Below are positions 6,351 to 14,452 of a stretch of DNA of 16,626 bases, in pieces. Source of the DNA: DASTPP01 sp035762175 (GTDB taxonomy: Bacteria > Myxococcota_A > Polyangia > Polyangiales > Polyangiaceae); NCBI GenBank assembly GCA_035762175.1, contig DASTPP010000172.1, positions 1-16,626 on the forward strand. Direction: 5' to 3'. Within the stretch, counting starts at the first letter, position 1. Every line of letters starts with the position of its first letter. The notes beneath the pieces were generated by a model, which saw only the letters and a program-made list of their open reading frames with translations, was not told where the DNA came from and searched no databases. The position numbers and the translations under genes are program-made.

Positions 6351-6645
6351 CCGGCGCGCGAGCGCTTCCTGAGCGGCGGACGAGGGCGCGGGGCATCCGC
6401 CCTGCGCCCCCCGGCGAGGCCCCTTCCCCTCCGCCGAAACGCCGCCCACGACCGATCGCCCGCTCGCGCGTCGGGCCCCCGCAGTTTTCGCCTCCGTCGA
6501 CCGGATGCCCGGGCCGGCGTCGGGCGACACCTCGCGCGCGCCCGCGAGGCGGCAATAGGCGACGCGGTTCGCCTCGAGCCGCTCGGCGAGCCGCGCCCGG
6601 CGCGCCCGCGCGATGGTCAAGAGCCGGGCGCCGCGGCTCCCGTCG

Positions 6646-6924
6646 TCAGGCCCGCTCACGGTTCTTGTCGACGATGGCAAAGAGAATGATGAGAAACGCG
6701 ACCAGGCGCACGACGAACGCATAGTGCCGGGTCTCCTGGGGGACGCGGTAAAAGGCGAGCACGACCCAGTTCAGCCCGAGCGCCCAGAAGGCGGCGGCGA
6801 AGAGCAGAAAGAGCCGGTCGCGCGCCTGGCGGTAGAAGCGCACGAAGAAGAGGCCCGCGACGGCGCAGCCCATCACGAGCGCGCCGCGCAGGAAGAAGAG
6901 GAGGGCGTCGGTGGGCGCCATCAT
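6646..6924 (-). CDS. DUF5985 family small membrane protein, second copy
   Basis: This 92-residue protein has three predicted transmembrane helices (about 8-27, 37-58 and 70-87) and a charged, cytoplasmic-looking tail (DKNRERA). The pattern FxRFYRxxRDRLFLLFAxAF...LGLN...VRLxAFLIILxAIVDKNR matches DUF5985, a family of unknown function. Its ATG overlaps the stop of the upstream gene (ATGA at 6924-6921), so translation is probably coupled. A second ATG follows directly at 6921 and is better spaced from GGGAGG at 6931-6926, so the start may be either. It is clearly related to the preceding 84-residue protein, so the pair looks like a tandem duplication. Confidence 0.82.
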   Translation of the reverse strand: MMAPTDALLFFLRGALVMGCAVAGLFFVRFYRQARDRLFLLFAAAFWALGLNWVVLAFYRVPQETRHYAFVVRLVAFLIILFAIVDKNRERA

Positions 6925-7175
6925 GCCTCCCAGACGAGACCGTAAAGGAGCACCGCGATCGAGGCGAGGGCCGCCCAGGCGCGCCAGAGCTCGAGGTTGA
7001 CGCCCGGCACGAGGACGTAGTCGACGAAGAGCAGCAGGTTGTTCAAGGCCAGCCCCAGAAAGCAGAGGCTCGCCCAGAAGAGCAGCTTGGCGCGGCCGCG
7101 CCGGTAGGTGCGAAAGAGCAGCGCCCCGCACCCGGAGCTGGTCAGGAAGCAGAGCAAATAAACGAACGCGGCCAT
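6921..7175 (-). CDS. DUF5985 family small membrane protein, first copy
   Basis: This 84-residue protein has three predicted transmembrane helices (about 3-20, 30-50 and 62-82). A basic loop FRTYRRGRAKLL follows helix 1, and helix 2 contains GLALNNLLLFVD. The layout and the R-x-Y-R-R...A-L-N signature match the downstream copy. I assign it to DUF5985, function unknown. ATG start with GAGG (7183-7180) 4 nt upstream. The start lies 6 bases after the stop of the upstream winged-helix gene. It overlaps the next gene by 4 bases, so the three form one operon. Confidence 0.78.
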   Translation of the reverse strand: MAAFVYLLCFLTSSGCGALLFRTYRRGRAKLLFWASLCFLGLALNNLLLFVDYVLVPGVNLELWRAWAALASIAVLLYGLVWEA

Positions 7176-7181
7176 GGCCCC

Positions 7182-7562
7182 TCACTTGTCTCTCTTCAGC
7201 CGGAAGGCGTCGGCGAAGGCCCGCACGCCCTCGGGCGGCCGCGCGTAGATGAGCGCGATGAGCGAGACGCGCCGCTCGCGGTAGGCGGCGGTCACGAGCT
7301 GGATGGCGCGCTCGACCGACGCGTCGGCGGGGCGCAGGCGGACGCCGCCCTCGACCTCCTCGCACAGGCCGGTGGCGCAGAGCCGGGCGAGGCGTACGGC
7401 GGCCGACATGGGCGAGGTTCGCAGCTCGTCGCTGACGCGCTGGGGCGTCCAAACCTCGGCCGGCCGGCGCTGCAGCAAGAGGAGCACCTCGAGCTGGTCG
7501 ACGGTATCGAGGTGGGTGGCGACGAAGCGCTTCAGCTCGTCGGGGAAGTCGTGCTCGGCCAC
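7182..7562 (-). CDS. Small winged-helix-like protein, first gene of the DUF5985 operon
   Basis: This soluble 126-residue protein has no signal or membrane segment. The pattern of residues about 18-80 (DQLEVLLLLQ, WTPQRVSDEL, AVRLARLCATGLCEE, GGVRLRP) fits a winged helix-turn-helix: helix, recognition helices, then a beta-wing. A C-terminal helix follows with AYRERRVSLIALIYARP and FADAFRLKRDK. It is probably a regulator or adaptor for the two membrane proteins encoded after it, but no named family is certain. I chose the GTG at 7562 because a strong ribosome site precedes it. An upstream GTG at 7586 would add eight mostly basic residues and has no such site. Whether it binds DNA or protein cannot be told from the sequence. 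Confidence 0.72.
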   Translation of the reverse strand: MAEHDFPDELKRFVATHLDTVDQLEVLLLLQRRPAEVWTPQRVSDELRTSPMSAAVRLARLCATGLCEEVEGGVRLRPADASVERAIQLVTAAYRERRVSLIALIYARPPEGVRAFADAFRLKRDK

Positions 7563-7566
7563 GCGT

Positions 7567-7572
7567 CTCCTC
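7567..7572 (-). promoter_or_regulatory. Ribosome binding site that decides the start of the winged-helix gene
   Basis: GAGGAG at 7572-7567 lies 4 nt before the GTG at 7562. This favours that start over the GTG at 7586, and the upstream candidate has no comparable purine run. Confidence 0.6.
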
Positions 7573-7679
7573 GGCCTTGGGCCCACTCGGGTGAATCAGG
7601 AGAGCCGCCGCAACGCCCCGGGCCGGGCGGGCGACGCCGGGCCGGGGGGGCATCGCCCGGGGCCGCCGGGGGCCGTCAC

Positions 7680-7694
7680 GGTCGGGCGCCGACC
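7680..7694 (-). terminator. Hairpin directly after the OmpA-family lipoprotein gene
   Basis: GGTCGG (7680-7685) and CCGACC (7689-7694) are perfect arms with a 3-nt loop, beginning two bases after the stop codon (7697). No T-run follows. Further G/C-rich inverted sequence continues to about 7640. It probably separates this gene from the winged-helix operon downstream. Confidence 0.35.
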
Positions 7695-7696
7695 CC

Positions 7697-8602
7697 TCAT
7701 GGCTTGGCGGGCGCCGCCGGGGCCGCCGCCTCGCCCCCGGGCTTGCCCCCGGGGGCCTTGACCTTCGGCGCCGGCCCGCCCGCCGGGGCCTTGTCCGGCG
7801 CCGGGGCGCCCGCCACCGCGGGCAGCGGCTTCGGCTTGATGCCCCTCTTCATCGCGAGCTCGCAGCCGCCCCACTGCACGCCGGTGTCCTTGCCGTCGCG
7901 CTGCAAGATGTGAAAGCCCACCCGGCGGTTCTGCTCGTGCGCCTGCTCGTCGTCGCCCTGGGCGCGCGGGCAGTACTTGCCGTAGCCGACGGCGCGCAGG
8001 CGCGCCTTGTCGACGCCGTTCTTGACCAGGGCGGCCAGCACGGCGTCGGCCCGCTTCTGCGTGAGCTGCTTGTTGTACTGGTCGGTGCCGCGGTCGTCGG
8101 CGTGGCCGGCGAGCTCGATCACGTTGAGCTCGGGGTGCTCGCTGATCGTCTTGGCGATGTCGGCGATGAGCTTGTCCGACGCGGGGTCGATCTTGTCCGA
8201 GTTGAGCTCGAACAAGATCTTCTCGGCGATCTTGATCTCTTTCTCTTGTACCTCGACGACGGGCTTGTCGTCGGGGCAACCGTCCTCGTCCAGGTAGCCG
8301 TTGACGACCTCGGCCTTGTCGGGGCACTTGTCGGCCTCGCCGCGAATGCCATCTTTATCGGGGTCGTCGGTCGGGCAGCCGTCGTTCGGGTCGGGCGCCT
8401 CGCCGTCTTCTTTCTTGTCGATACACTTGTCGCTCGCGTCGGCGATGCCGTCGCCGTCGGTGTCGGGCGGCGGGGGCGGCGGCGGGGGGGGCGCGGCCGG
8501 GGGCGGCGGCGGGTCTTCGCCGCAGCCGGCGAGCGCGAAGGGCAGGGCCGAGGCGGCGAGGCCGGCGGCGACGAGCAGGGCGAGCGGACGGGAGCGCTTC
8601 AT
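7697..8602 (-). CDS. OmpA-family outer-membrane lipoprotein with thrombospondin type 3 repeats
   Basis: This 301-residue lipoprotein is predicted to link the outer membrane to peptidoglycan. It has a signal peptide with lipobox LAGC (Cys27), then a Pro/Ala linker (about 31-46) and Ca-binding type 3 repeats (47-112: DTDGDGIADASDKC, DPDKDGIRGEADKCPD, YLDEDGCPDD). The OmpA C-terminal domain (about 120-235) has ILFELNSDKI, LAGHADDRGTDQYN and NRRVGF. Asp169/170 and Arg226/227 are in the places that bind diaminopimelate in OmpA. Gly follows the lipidated Cys, with no retention Asp. After the domain come an extra Cys (247) and a 50-residue Ala/Pro/Gly/Lys tail. ATG with AAGGAG (8614-8609) at 6-nt spacing. 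The gene lies 112 bases after the RND gene on the same strand, so it may have its own promoter. Confidence 0.93.
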   Translation of the reverse strand: MKRSRPLALLVAAGLAASALPFALAGCGEDPPPPPAAPPPPPPPPPDTDGDGIADASDKCIDKKEDGEAPDPNDGCPTDDPDKDGIRGEADKCPDKAEVVNGYLDEDGCPDDKPVVEVQEKEIKIAEKILFELNSDKIDPASDKLIADIAKTISEHPELNVIELAGHADDRGTDQYNKQLTQKRADAVLAALVKNGVDKARLRAVGYGKYCPRAQGDDEQAHEQNRRVGFHILQRDGKDTGVQWGGCELAMKRGIKPKPLPAVAGAPAPDKAPAGGPAPKVKAPGGKPGGEAAAPAAPAKP

Positions 8603-8714
8603 CTCTTTCTCCTTGGGCGATAACGCGATTCGGCGCGGGGCCAGCGCTTGCGACCCGCGCGCGACGAGGGCACTTCCGGGCGAGCCGTTGACGGCGCCCG
8701 GGGCCCGAGCGGCC

Positions 8715-11700
8715 TCATGTCCGCCCCCCGGGGGCGAGCGGCGCCGCGCCGGGCCCCTCGCCGGCCTCGCCCGCCGCGGCGCCCTCGCGCCTGGCGAGCA
8801 AGGTAAACATCACGGGCACCAGGAAGAGCGAGAGCAGCGTCGACGACGCGAGCCCGCCGACGACGGCGAGCGCGAGCGGCCGGTTCGACTCGGTGCCGTG
8901 CTCGAGCCCGAGGGCCGTGGGCAGCAGGCCGATGATGGTCGCCAGGCTCGTCATCGCGATGGGGGTGAAGCGCGCCCGCCCGGCCGCGACCACGGCCTCG
9001 AAGCGGTCGGCCCCCGCCTGGAAGGCCTGGTTGGCGTGGTCGACCAGCAGGATGCCGTTCGAGACGGCGATGCCGACGACCATCAGCATGCCCATCATCG
9101 CGGGGATGGACATGCCCTGGCCGGCCGCGAGCAGCGCCGAGACGACGCCGACGAGCGAGACGGGGATGGTGAAGAGCATGGCGAGGGGCAGGCGCAGCGA
9201 CTTGAACTGCGTGACCATGATCATGAAGACGACCATGACGGCGAGGCCGAGGGCGACGCCGAGGCCCGAGAAGGTCGAGCGCATCAGCTGCACCTGGCCG
9301 GCGAAGTCGAAGGCGACGCCCTGGGTGCGCGGGTCGGCCCGGAGGCGCGCTTCGAGCTCGGCGGCGGCCGAGCCGATGTCGCGCCCCTCGGTCTGCATCA
9401 GCACGTGGGCGGCGCGCTGCAGCCGGTCGCGCTCGACCGAGATGGGGCCGGCCGAGCGGGCGACCTCGCTGTAGGCCCCGAGCGTGACGGCGTCGCCCCC
9501 GCCCTCGGCCCGCACCGGCACCTCGCGCAGCCGCCCCGGGTCGGTGATGAGGTCGCGGTCGTAGGCGGTGACGACGAAGTAGCTCTGGCCGTTCGACGCG
9601 TCGACCCAGACCGAGGGCGTGTTGATGTTGCCGAGCGTCGCCTCGAGCGTGGTCTGGGCCGCGGCGCGGGCCGTCACGCCGACCAGGCCCGCGGCCTGCC
9701 GGTCGGTGTCGACGCGGATCTCGGGGTAGTCGAGCTGCAGCGTCGGGTACACGTCGCGCACGCCGGGCACCGAGCGGGCGACCTCGGCCACCGCCTTCGC
9801 CTGGGCGTCGAGCTCTTCGAGCCTCTCGCCCCGCACCTGCACCGCGATGGGGGCGAGGTACCCCTCGGAGAAGACGCTGCTCACGAGCCCGCCCGGGGCC
9901 TGCAAGAACTCGACGCCGGGGAAGCGCTCGGCCAAGAGCGCCCGCATCCGGTCGGCGATCTGGCGCTGCGAGAGCGAGCGCCGGTCGGGCGGCGTCAGCG
10001 CCACGCGCACGAAGCCCATGTGGGGCCCGGCGTTGGGGCTGCTCATCTTGCTCCGCGCCTTGCTCGGCGAGCCCACGTTCGTCAACACCAGGTCGACCGT
10101 GCCGGGCGGCAGCCCCTCGGCGAGCGCCTGGCCGATCTCGCGGAAGGTCTGCGTCGATTGCTCGAGCGAGGTGCCCGGGGCGAGGCGGGCGTAGACGAGC
10201 TCCATCGACTCGTCGATCTCGGGGAAGAACGAGCTCGGCAGCCGCGAGGCCGCGTAGGCGCTGCCCGCGACGAGCGCGGCCGCGGCCGCGATGACGGTGC
10301 GGCGGAAGGGCACGACGGCGCGCAGGGCGGCGGCGTAGCGGTCGGCCACGGCGGCGATGGCGGCCTCGAGCTTTCGGGCGACCGGGCCGGGGTGAGAATG
10401 CTTGAGCAGGTAGCGGCACGCGACGGGCGTGACGCACAGGCTGACGACGTAGCCGGCGACCATGCCCGTCGCGACGGTGACGGCGAGCGGGGCGAAGAGC
10501 TTCTTGGCGAGCCCGGCGAGCAGGACGACGGGCAAGAGCACGGCGATGGTGCAGAGCGTCGCCGCCAGCATCGGCAGGGCGACGGCGTCGGCGCCGCGCA
10601 GGGCCGCGTCGAAGGGCCCGTCGCCGGCCTGCTGCCGCCGGTGCACCGACTCGAGCACCACGACCGAGATGTCGACGAGCGGGCCCATCGCCAGCGTCAG
10701 CCCGCCCAGGGTGAAGGCGTTGAGCGTCTGCCCGGTGGCGTAGAGCGCCAGCAAGATGATGGCGAAGCTGAGCGGCACCGCGATGGCCGAGATGAGCACC
10801 GAGCGGGGGCTCTGCAAGAAGAGCAAGATCACGGCGGCGATGAGGCAGAGCGCCTGCACGACCTCGCGCTTCAGGCCGTCGACCGAGTTGCGCACGAAGG
10901 TCGACTGGTCGAAGATGGGCTTGACCTGCATGCCGGCCGGCAGGTCGGGCAGCCGGGCGACCGATTGCAGAATCGCGTCGACGATCTGCAGGGTGTTGCC
11001 GCCGGGCACGCGCAAGACGTTGAGGTAGACGGCGGGCTCGCCGTTGACGGCGACGAACTGGTTGGGCAGGGTGCCGCCGTCCTCGACGTTCGCCACGTCG
11101 CGAATCAGCACCGGCGCCCCGTCGACCGTCTTGACCACGGCCTCGCCGATGTCCGGCACCTTGCGGGCGATGGCGTTGGTGTACACGTTCGCCTCGAAGC
11201 CCGACGCGAGCAGGCGCCCCGAGGGCAAGAGGGCGTTCGCCTTGTCGATCGCGGCGGCGACCTCGGTCGAGGTGACGCCGCGGGCCTGCGCCCGCACCGG
11301 GTCGACCACGACGTTGATCTGCCGCTCGCGGCCGCCGTCGGGCGCCGCGCTCGCGACCCCGGCAATGCCCTCGATGATGGGCTCGATGGTGTTGACGGCG
11401 TAGTCGTAGATCTGCGGCCCGCTCAGGCCCCCGCCGAAGACGGCGATCTGGATGACCGGGGCGTTCGACGGGTCGTACTGCAGCACGAAGGGCGGCAAGA
11501 CCCCGAGGCTCTTCGGCACGCTCGACATGGCGAAGGCGACCTGCTGCTGCACGAGGCCCTGGGCCGCGTTCAGGTCGGTGCCCCATTTGAGCCAGACGTA
11601 GACGAGGCTCAGGCTGTTTCGCGACTCGCTCTTGATGTGGTCGACGCCGGGGGTGGCGCTGACGAACTTCTCGAGCCGCCAGGTGATGGTCTTCTCGACG

Positions 11701-11867
11701 TCCTTGGGGCCGAGGCCCGAGGCGAGGGTGCCGACGATGAGCACCGGCGGCGTCAGCTCGGGGAAGGTGTCGACGCTCAGGCGCGGCGTCGTGACGGCCG
11801 AGAAGACGACGACGGCGAGGCACGCCATCAAGACGGCGAGCGGGTTCTTCAGGGCGACGCGCGTCAC
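8715..11867 (-). CDS. Efflux RND transporter permease subunit (AcrB/HAE-like)
   Basis: This inner-membrane pump subunit has 1050 residues, the usual length for the superfamily. TM1 lies near the start (LAVLMACLAVVVFSA). A large periplasmic loop follows (SVDTFPELTPP, GLGPKDVEKTITWRLEKF, LPPFVLQYDPSNAPV). TM4 has LAMGPLVDISVVVLESV, and the second half repeats the layout (VALGLAVMVVFMIMVTQF, MLMVVGIAVSNGILLVDHAN, RFTPIAMTSLATIIGLLP). Compared with AcrB, Asp399 and Arg966 match Asp407 and Arg971. Ile400 and Ser936 stand where Asp408 and Lys940 would be. The pump is expected to be proton-driven, but its relay must differ from AcrB; the substrate is unknown. GTG start: GTGA overlap with the stop of the fusion-protein gene (11867-11864). 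It is the last gene of the TolC-MFP-RND operon. Confidence 0.93.
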   Translation of the reverse strand: MTRVALKNPLAVLMACLAVVVFSAVTTPRLSVDTFPELTPPVLIVGTLASGLGPKDVEKTITWRLEKFVSATPGVDHIKSESRNSLSLVYVWLKWGTDLNAAQGLVQQQVAFAMSSVPKSLGVLPPFVLQYDPSNAPVIQIAVFGGGLSGPQIYDYAVNTIEPIIEGIAGVASAAPDGGRERQINVVVDPVRAQARGVTSTEVAAAIDKANALLPSGRLLASGFEANVYTNAIARKVPDIGEAVVKTVDGAPVLIRDVANVEDGGTLPNQFVAVNGEPAVYLNVLRVPGGNTLQIVDAILQSVARLPDLPAGMQVKPIFDQSTFVRNSVDGLKREVVQALCLIAAVILLFLQSPRSVLISAIAVPLSFAIILLALYATGQTLNAFTLGGLTLAMGPLVDISVVVLESVHRRQQAGDGPFDAALRGADAVALPMLAATLCTIAVLLPVVLLAGLAKKLFAPLAVTVATGMVAGYVVSLCVTPVACRYLLKHSHPGPVARKLEAAIAAVADRYAAALRAVVPFRRTVIAAAAALVAGSAYAASRLPSSFFPEIDESMELVYARLAPGTSLEQSTQTFREIGQALAEGLPPGTVDLVLTNVGSPSKARSKMSSPNAGPHMGFVRVALTPPDRRSLSQRQIADRMRALLAERFPGVEFLQAPGGLVSSVFSEGYLAPIAVQVRGERLEELDAQAKAVAEVARSVPGVRDVYPTLQLDYPEIRVDTDRQAAGLVGVTARAAAQTTLEATLGNINTPSVWVDASNGQSYFVVTAYDRDLITDPGRLREVPVRAEGGGDAVTLGAYSEVARSAGPISVERDRLQRAAHVLMQTEGRDIGSAAAELEARLRADPRTQGVAFDFAGQVQLMRSTFSGLGVALGLAVMVVFMIMVTQFKSLRLPLAMLFTIPVSLVGVVSALLAAGQGMSIPAMMGMLMVVGIAVSNGILLVDHANQAFQAGADRFEAVVAAGRARFTPIAMTSLATIIGLLPTALGLEHGTESNRPLALAVVGGLASSTLLSLFLVPVMFTLLARREGAAAGEAGEGPGAAPLAPGGRT

Positions 11868-12997
11868 GGCCCCCGCCCCTCCGCCCGCTTGGCCGCGACG
11901 CGGTCGCCGTCGCGCAGGAGCGCCCGCCCCTCGGTGACGACCAGGGCGCCGGGCGCGAGCGGCTCGACGAAGAGGCTCGCGCCCGACTCGCCGAGCACCT
12001 TGGCCGTGCCGGCCTTGGCCGCGTCGCCCTCGACGAGGAAGAGCGACGCCTTGGTGCCGCGGATGACCGCCGCCCGCAGCGGCAGCTCGCTCGCCGGTTG
12101 GGGCTCGCCCACCTCGACCCGCAGCTCGCCGGTCGTGCCGACGGGCAAGAGCCGCCCGGGGTCGGCGAGGTCGAGCTCGACGTGCACGGTGCGCGTCGAG
12201 GGGTTCGCGGCCGGCGACCTTCGCGACACGGGCGCGGTCAGCTCTTTGCCCGTCGCGAGCAGGCGCACCTTGACCGGGGCGCCCGGCGCGACGGCGGCGA
12301 AGTCGCCCTCGGGCACCTCGGCCGAGAGCCGCACCGTCGCCCGGTCGATCACCGACACGACCGGCGTGCCCGGGCGGGCGAAGGCGCCCGGGTCGATCGC
12401 GCGCGACGCGATCTCGCCGTCGAAGGGCGCGCGCAGGACGCAATCGCTCACCTCGAGGTTCTTGCCGGCGAGCTGCGCGTTCAGCGCCGCGAGCTGCGCG
12501 AGCGCGGCGGCCGTGTTCGCCGCGCGCTGCTCGGCCTCGTTCTCGGAGACGAAACCCTGCCCGCGCAGCCCCTCGACCCGCGCCGCCTCGTTGGCCAGCG
12601 CGCGCTGGCGCGCCTCGAGCGCCCGCGCCTGCATGGCGACGCCCTGGCTCGAGGCCGAGGCGTTGCGGCAGTCGAGCGTGGCGAGCACCTGCCCGCGCTT
12701 GACCGCGTCGCCCGGGCGCACGAGCACCGTGTCGACGTAGGCCGAGACGAGCTGGGGCCCGACCTTCGCCTCGAGCCAGGGCTGCAGCGTGCCCACGAAG
12801 CGGCGCGTCGGCCGGAAGGTCGTGCGCGCCGCCTCGACCACCGTCACGCCCTTGGGCGCCGCGGCGAGGGCCACCTTGTTCGTCGAGGCCGCGGCGCGCG
12901 CCAGCAAGAGGCCGCCGCTGGCCAGGACGAGCGCGGCGGCGCCGCCGATCACGATCGGGACGCGCAGGCGCCGCCCCTCCGACCCCGCGCGCGTCAT
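11864..12997 (-). CDS. Efflux RND transporter periplasmic adaptor (membrane fusion protein, HlyD-like)
   Basis: This 377-residue adaptor joins the RND permease to the TolC-like channel. A single N-terminal membrane anchor lies at about 13-33, with no lipobox. The barrel-sandwich (lipoyl) halves are at about 72-110 (EAKVGPQLVSAYVDTVLV, GDAVKRGQVLATLDC) and 184-215 (DCVLRAPFDGEIASRAI). They flank an alpha-helical hairpin (111-183) rich in Ala, Arg and Glu. Beta-barrel and membrane-proximal domains follow (VRLSAEVPEGDF, RTVHVELDLADP, PVGTTGELRVEVG, LVVTEGRALLRDGDRV). Cys110 and Cys186 sit at the two ends of the hairpin, in neighbouring lipoyl strands. The ATG overlaps the stop of the TolC-like gene (ATGA at 12997-12994), and the stop overlaps the RND start, so the three proteins are translated in a chain. 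Longer in-frame versions upstream only run into the TolC-like gene. Confidence 0.92.
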   Translation of the reverse strand: MTRAGSEGRRLRVPIVIGGAAALVLASGGLLLARAAASTNKVALAAAPKGVTVVEAARTTFRPTRRFVGTLQPWLEAKVGPQLVSAYVDTVLVRPGDAVKRGQVLATLDCRNASASSQGVAMQARALEARQRALANEAARVEGLRGQGFVSENEAEQRAANTAAALAQLAALNAQLAGKNLEVSDCVLRAPFDGEIASRAIDPGAFARPGTPVVSVIDRATVRLSAEVPEGDFAAVAPGAPVKVRLLATGKELTAPVSRRSPAANPSTRTVHVELDLADPGRLLPVGTTGELRVEVGEPQPASELPLRAAVIRGTKASLFLVEGDAAKAGTAKVLGESGASLFVEPLAPGALVVTEGRALLRDGDRVAAKRAEGRGP

Positions 12998-14436
12998 GGC
13001 CCCCCCGCCGCGGTCGCGCGGGCGAGCGCCGCCCGGCTCCGCCCGAGTTGGAAGGCGCCGACGGCGAGCTGGATCTCGGCGTCGGTGCGCAGCGCCTCGG
13101 CGTCGGCCACCTCGAGCGCGGTGCCGAGCCCGGCCTTGAAGCGCGCGTCGGCCTGCTCCTGGTTGGCGCGCGCCGCCTCGACCGAGCGCTCGAGGGCGGA
13201 GAGCGCCGCGCGCGCCACCTCGACCGCCGTGTACGCCTGCCGCACCGCCGCGCTCTGCCGCTGCTCGAGCACCCGCGCCTCGGCCGCCCGCGCGCCCTCG
13301 GCGACCCGCGCGGCGTCGCGCCGGGCGAGCACGTTCGCGTCGTAGAGGGGCAGGCTCAGCACGAGCGCCGCGCTCCAGTTGGGGATGTGAGGCACCCACC
13401 CGCCGTACCGCGCCGCCTCGCCGCTCGAGGGGTCGGCGCCGCCCGCCCGGCCCGAGAGCGACCCGGTCAAGAAGAGGTCGGGCCGCAAGAGCGCGCCGAT
13501 GGCCTTGGCCTGCGCCCGTTGCCACGTGACGCGCGCCCGCGCCTCGAGGATGGCCGGGTCGCGGCTCATCGCCAGGCGGAGGGCGGAGGCGAGCGGGGGC
13601 GGGGCCGCCTCGGGCGCCGGGGGCTCGTCCCGGGCGTCGAGCAGCGGCGCCGGCACGCCGACGGCGGCCGCGAAGACGCTTTGCGCGACCGCGAGCCCGC
13701 CCTCGGCCCGCACGCGGCCGACCTCGAAGCGCGCGACGTCGGCCTCGGCCCGCGTCCGCTCGAGCGGCGGGCGCAGGCCCCGCTCGACCCCCGCCTTGGC
13801 GAAGTCGCGCTGCGTCTTCGACCGCGCTTCGGCGCTCGCCGCCGCCCGGAGCACGGCCCTCGCCGCGAGCACGGCGTAGTAGGCCTCGGCGACGGCGAAG
13901 TCGACGTCGAGGCGCGCCGCCTGGCCGCGCAGCGCCTCGACGCCCGCCGCGGCGTCGGCCGCCGCCGTCTGGGCGGCGATGCGCCCGAAGTCGTAGAGCT
14001 GCTGGCGCACGCCGACCGCGACCAGCGTCGACGGCGAGGGCGCCCAGTCACCGCCCGACCGGAGCGGCGTCGCGCCGATGCGGGGCAAGTCCACGCGCGG
14101 GTTGTTGACGACGGTCGTGGTCGAGTTGTTCGTGGTCGAGGCGACGACCTCGGCGAACGCGCCGACCGACGGCGCCCACTGCGCGCCGGGCACCTCGGCC
14201 TCGGCCCGCAGGGCGGCGAGCCGGGCGCGCGCGGCGAGCACCGCCGGGTGGCGCTCGCGGGCGTAGCGCAGCGCCTCCTCGAGCCCCATCGAGGGCAGCG
14301 CCAGCCCCTCGATGGCGGCGGCCGGCGGCGCGTCGACGGCCCCGGCGTGGGGGCTGAAAAGAAGCGCCCATGCAACGATCGCCGCCCTCCGGCCCAGCCG
14401 CCCGAGGAGCCAGCCGGGTTTGACGACACTCGGCAT
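12994..14436 (-). CDS. TolC family outer-membrane efflux protein
   Basis: This 480-residue outer-membrane channel belongs to the tripartite pump and is the first gene of its operon. A signal peptide covers about 1-36 (basic n-region with Lys6 and Arg13-17, core AAIVAWALLF, cleavage after AGA). Two OEP repeats follow, each starting with a family-typical helix: MGLEEALRYARERHPAVLAARARL and later ASALRLAMSRDPAILEARARV. Long Ala/Arg/Glu-rich helices come next. Outer-membrane strands are visible as VAVGVRQQLYDFG and ALVLSLPLYDAN. The region around TTNNSTTTVVNN is Asn/Thr-rich and probably lies in a loop. ATG 14436 gives the full signal peptide. GGAG at 14450-14447 is 10 nt upstream. Five bases before the ATG is the start point predicted from a sigma-54-type promoter, which would make the leader unusually short. 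Divergent from the histidine kinase gene. Confidence 0.93.
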   Translation of the reverse strand: MPSVVKPGWLLGRLGRRAAIVAWALLFSPHAGAVDAPPAAAIEGLALPSMGLEEALRYARERHPAVLAARARLAALRAEAEVPGAQWAPSVGAFAEVVASTTNNSTTTVVNNPRVDLPRIGATPLRSGGDWAPSPSTLVAVGVRQQLYDFGRIAAQTAAADAAAGVEALRGQAARLDVDFAVAEAYYAVLAARAVLRAAASAEARSKTQRDFAKAGVERGLRPPLERTRAEADVARFEVGRVRAEGGLAVAQSVFAAAVGVPAPLLDARDEPPAPEAAPPPLASALRLAMSRDPAILEARARVTWQRAQAKAIGALLRPDLFLTGSLSGRAGGADPSSGEAARYGGWVPHIPNWSAALVLSLPLYDANVLARRDAARVAEGARAAEARVLEQRQSAAVRQAYTAVEVARAALSALERSVEAARANQEQADARFKAGLGTALEVADAEALRTDAEIQLAVGAFQLGRSRAALARATAAGGP

Positions 14437-14452
14437 CGCCGGCCCGCTCCAA

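Larger units (their letters stand above)
6233..6645. other. 413-base convergent intergenic region
   Basis: This region lies between the 3' ends of the S41 gene (plus) and the DUF5985 operon (minus). The first 120 bases hold two hairpins, listed separately. The remainder has open frames on both strands but no ribosome sites, conserved domains or plausible proteins. A 7-base inverted repeat CGAGGCG/CGCCTCG (6545-6551, 6570-6576) is the only other structure I see. Confidence 0.6.

Noticed and set aside
6339..6722. A 127-codon minus-strand frame in the convergent gap.
   Set aside because: It has no ribosome site and no domain, overlaps the DUF5985 gene in another frame, and has shadow-like composition.
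11868..12443. An N-terminal extension of the RND permease to 12443.
   Set aside because: It overlaps the adaptor gene in another frame. The GTG at 11867 gives the normal N-terminus and the GTGA overlap.
8301..12740. A 1479-codon open frame on the plus strand opposite the RND and adaptor genes.
   Set aside because: It is a GC-bias shadow: composition is dominated by Arg, Gly, Asp, His and Ala with no domain, while the minus strand encodes clear RND and adaptor proteins over the same bases.
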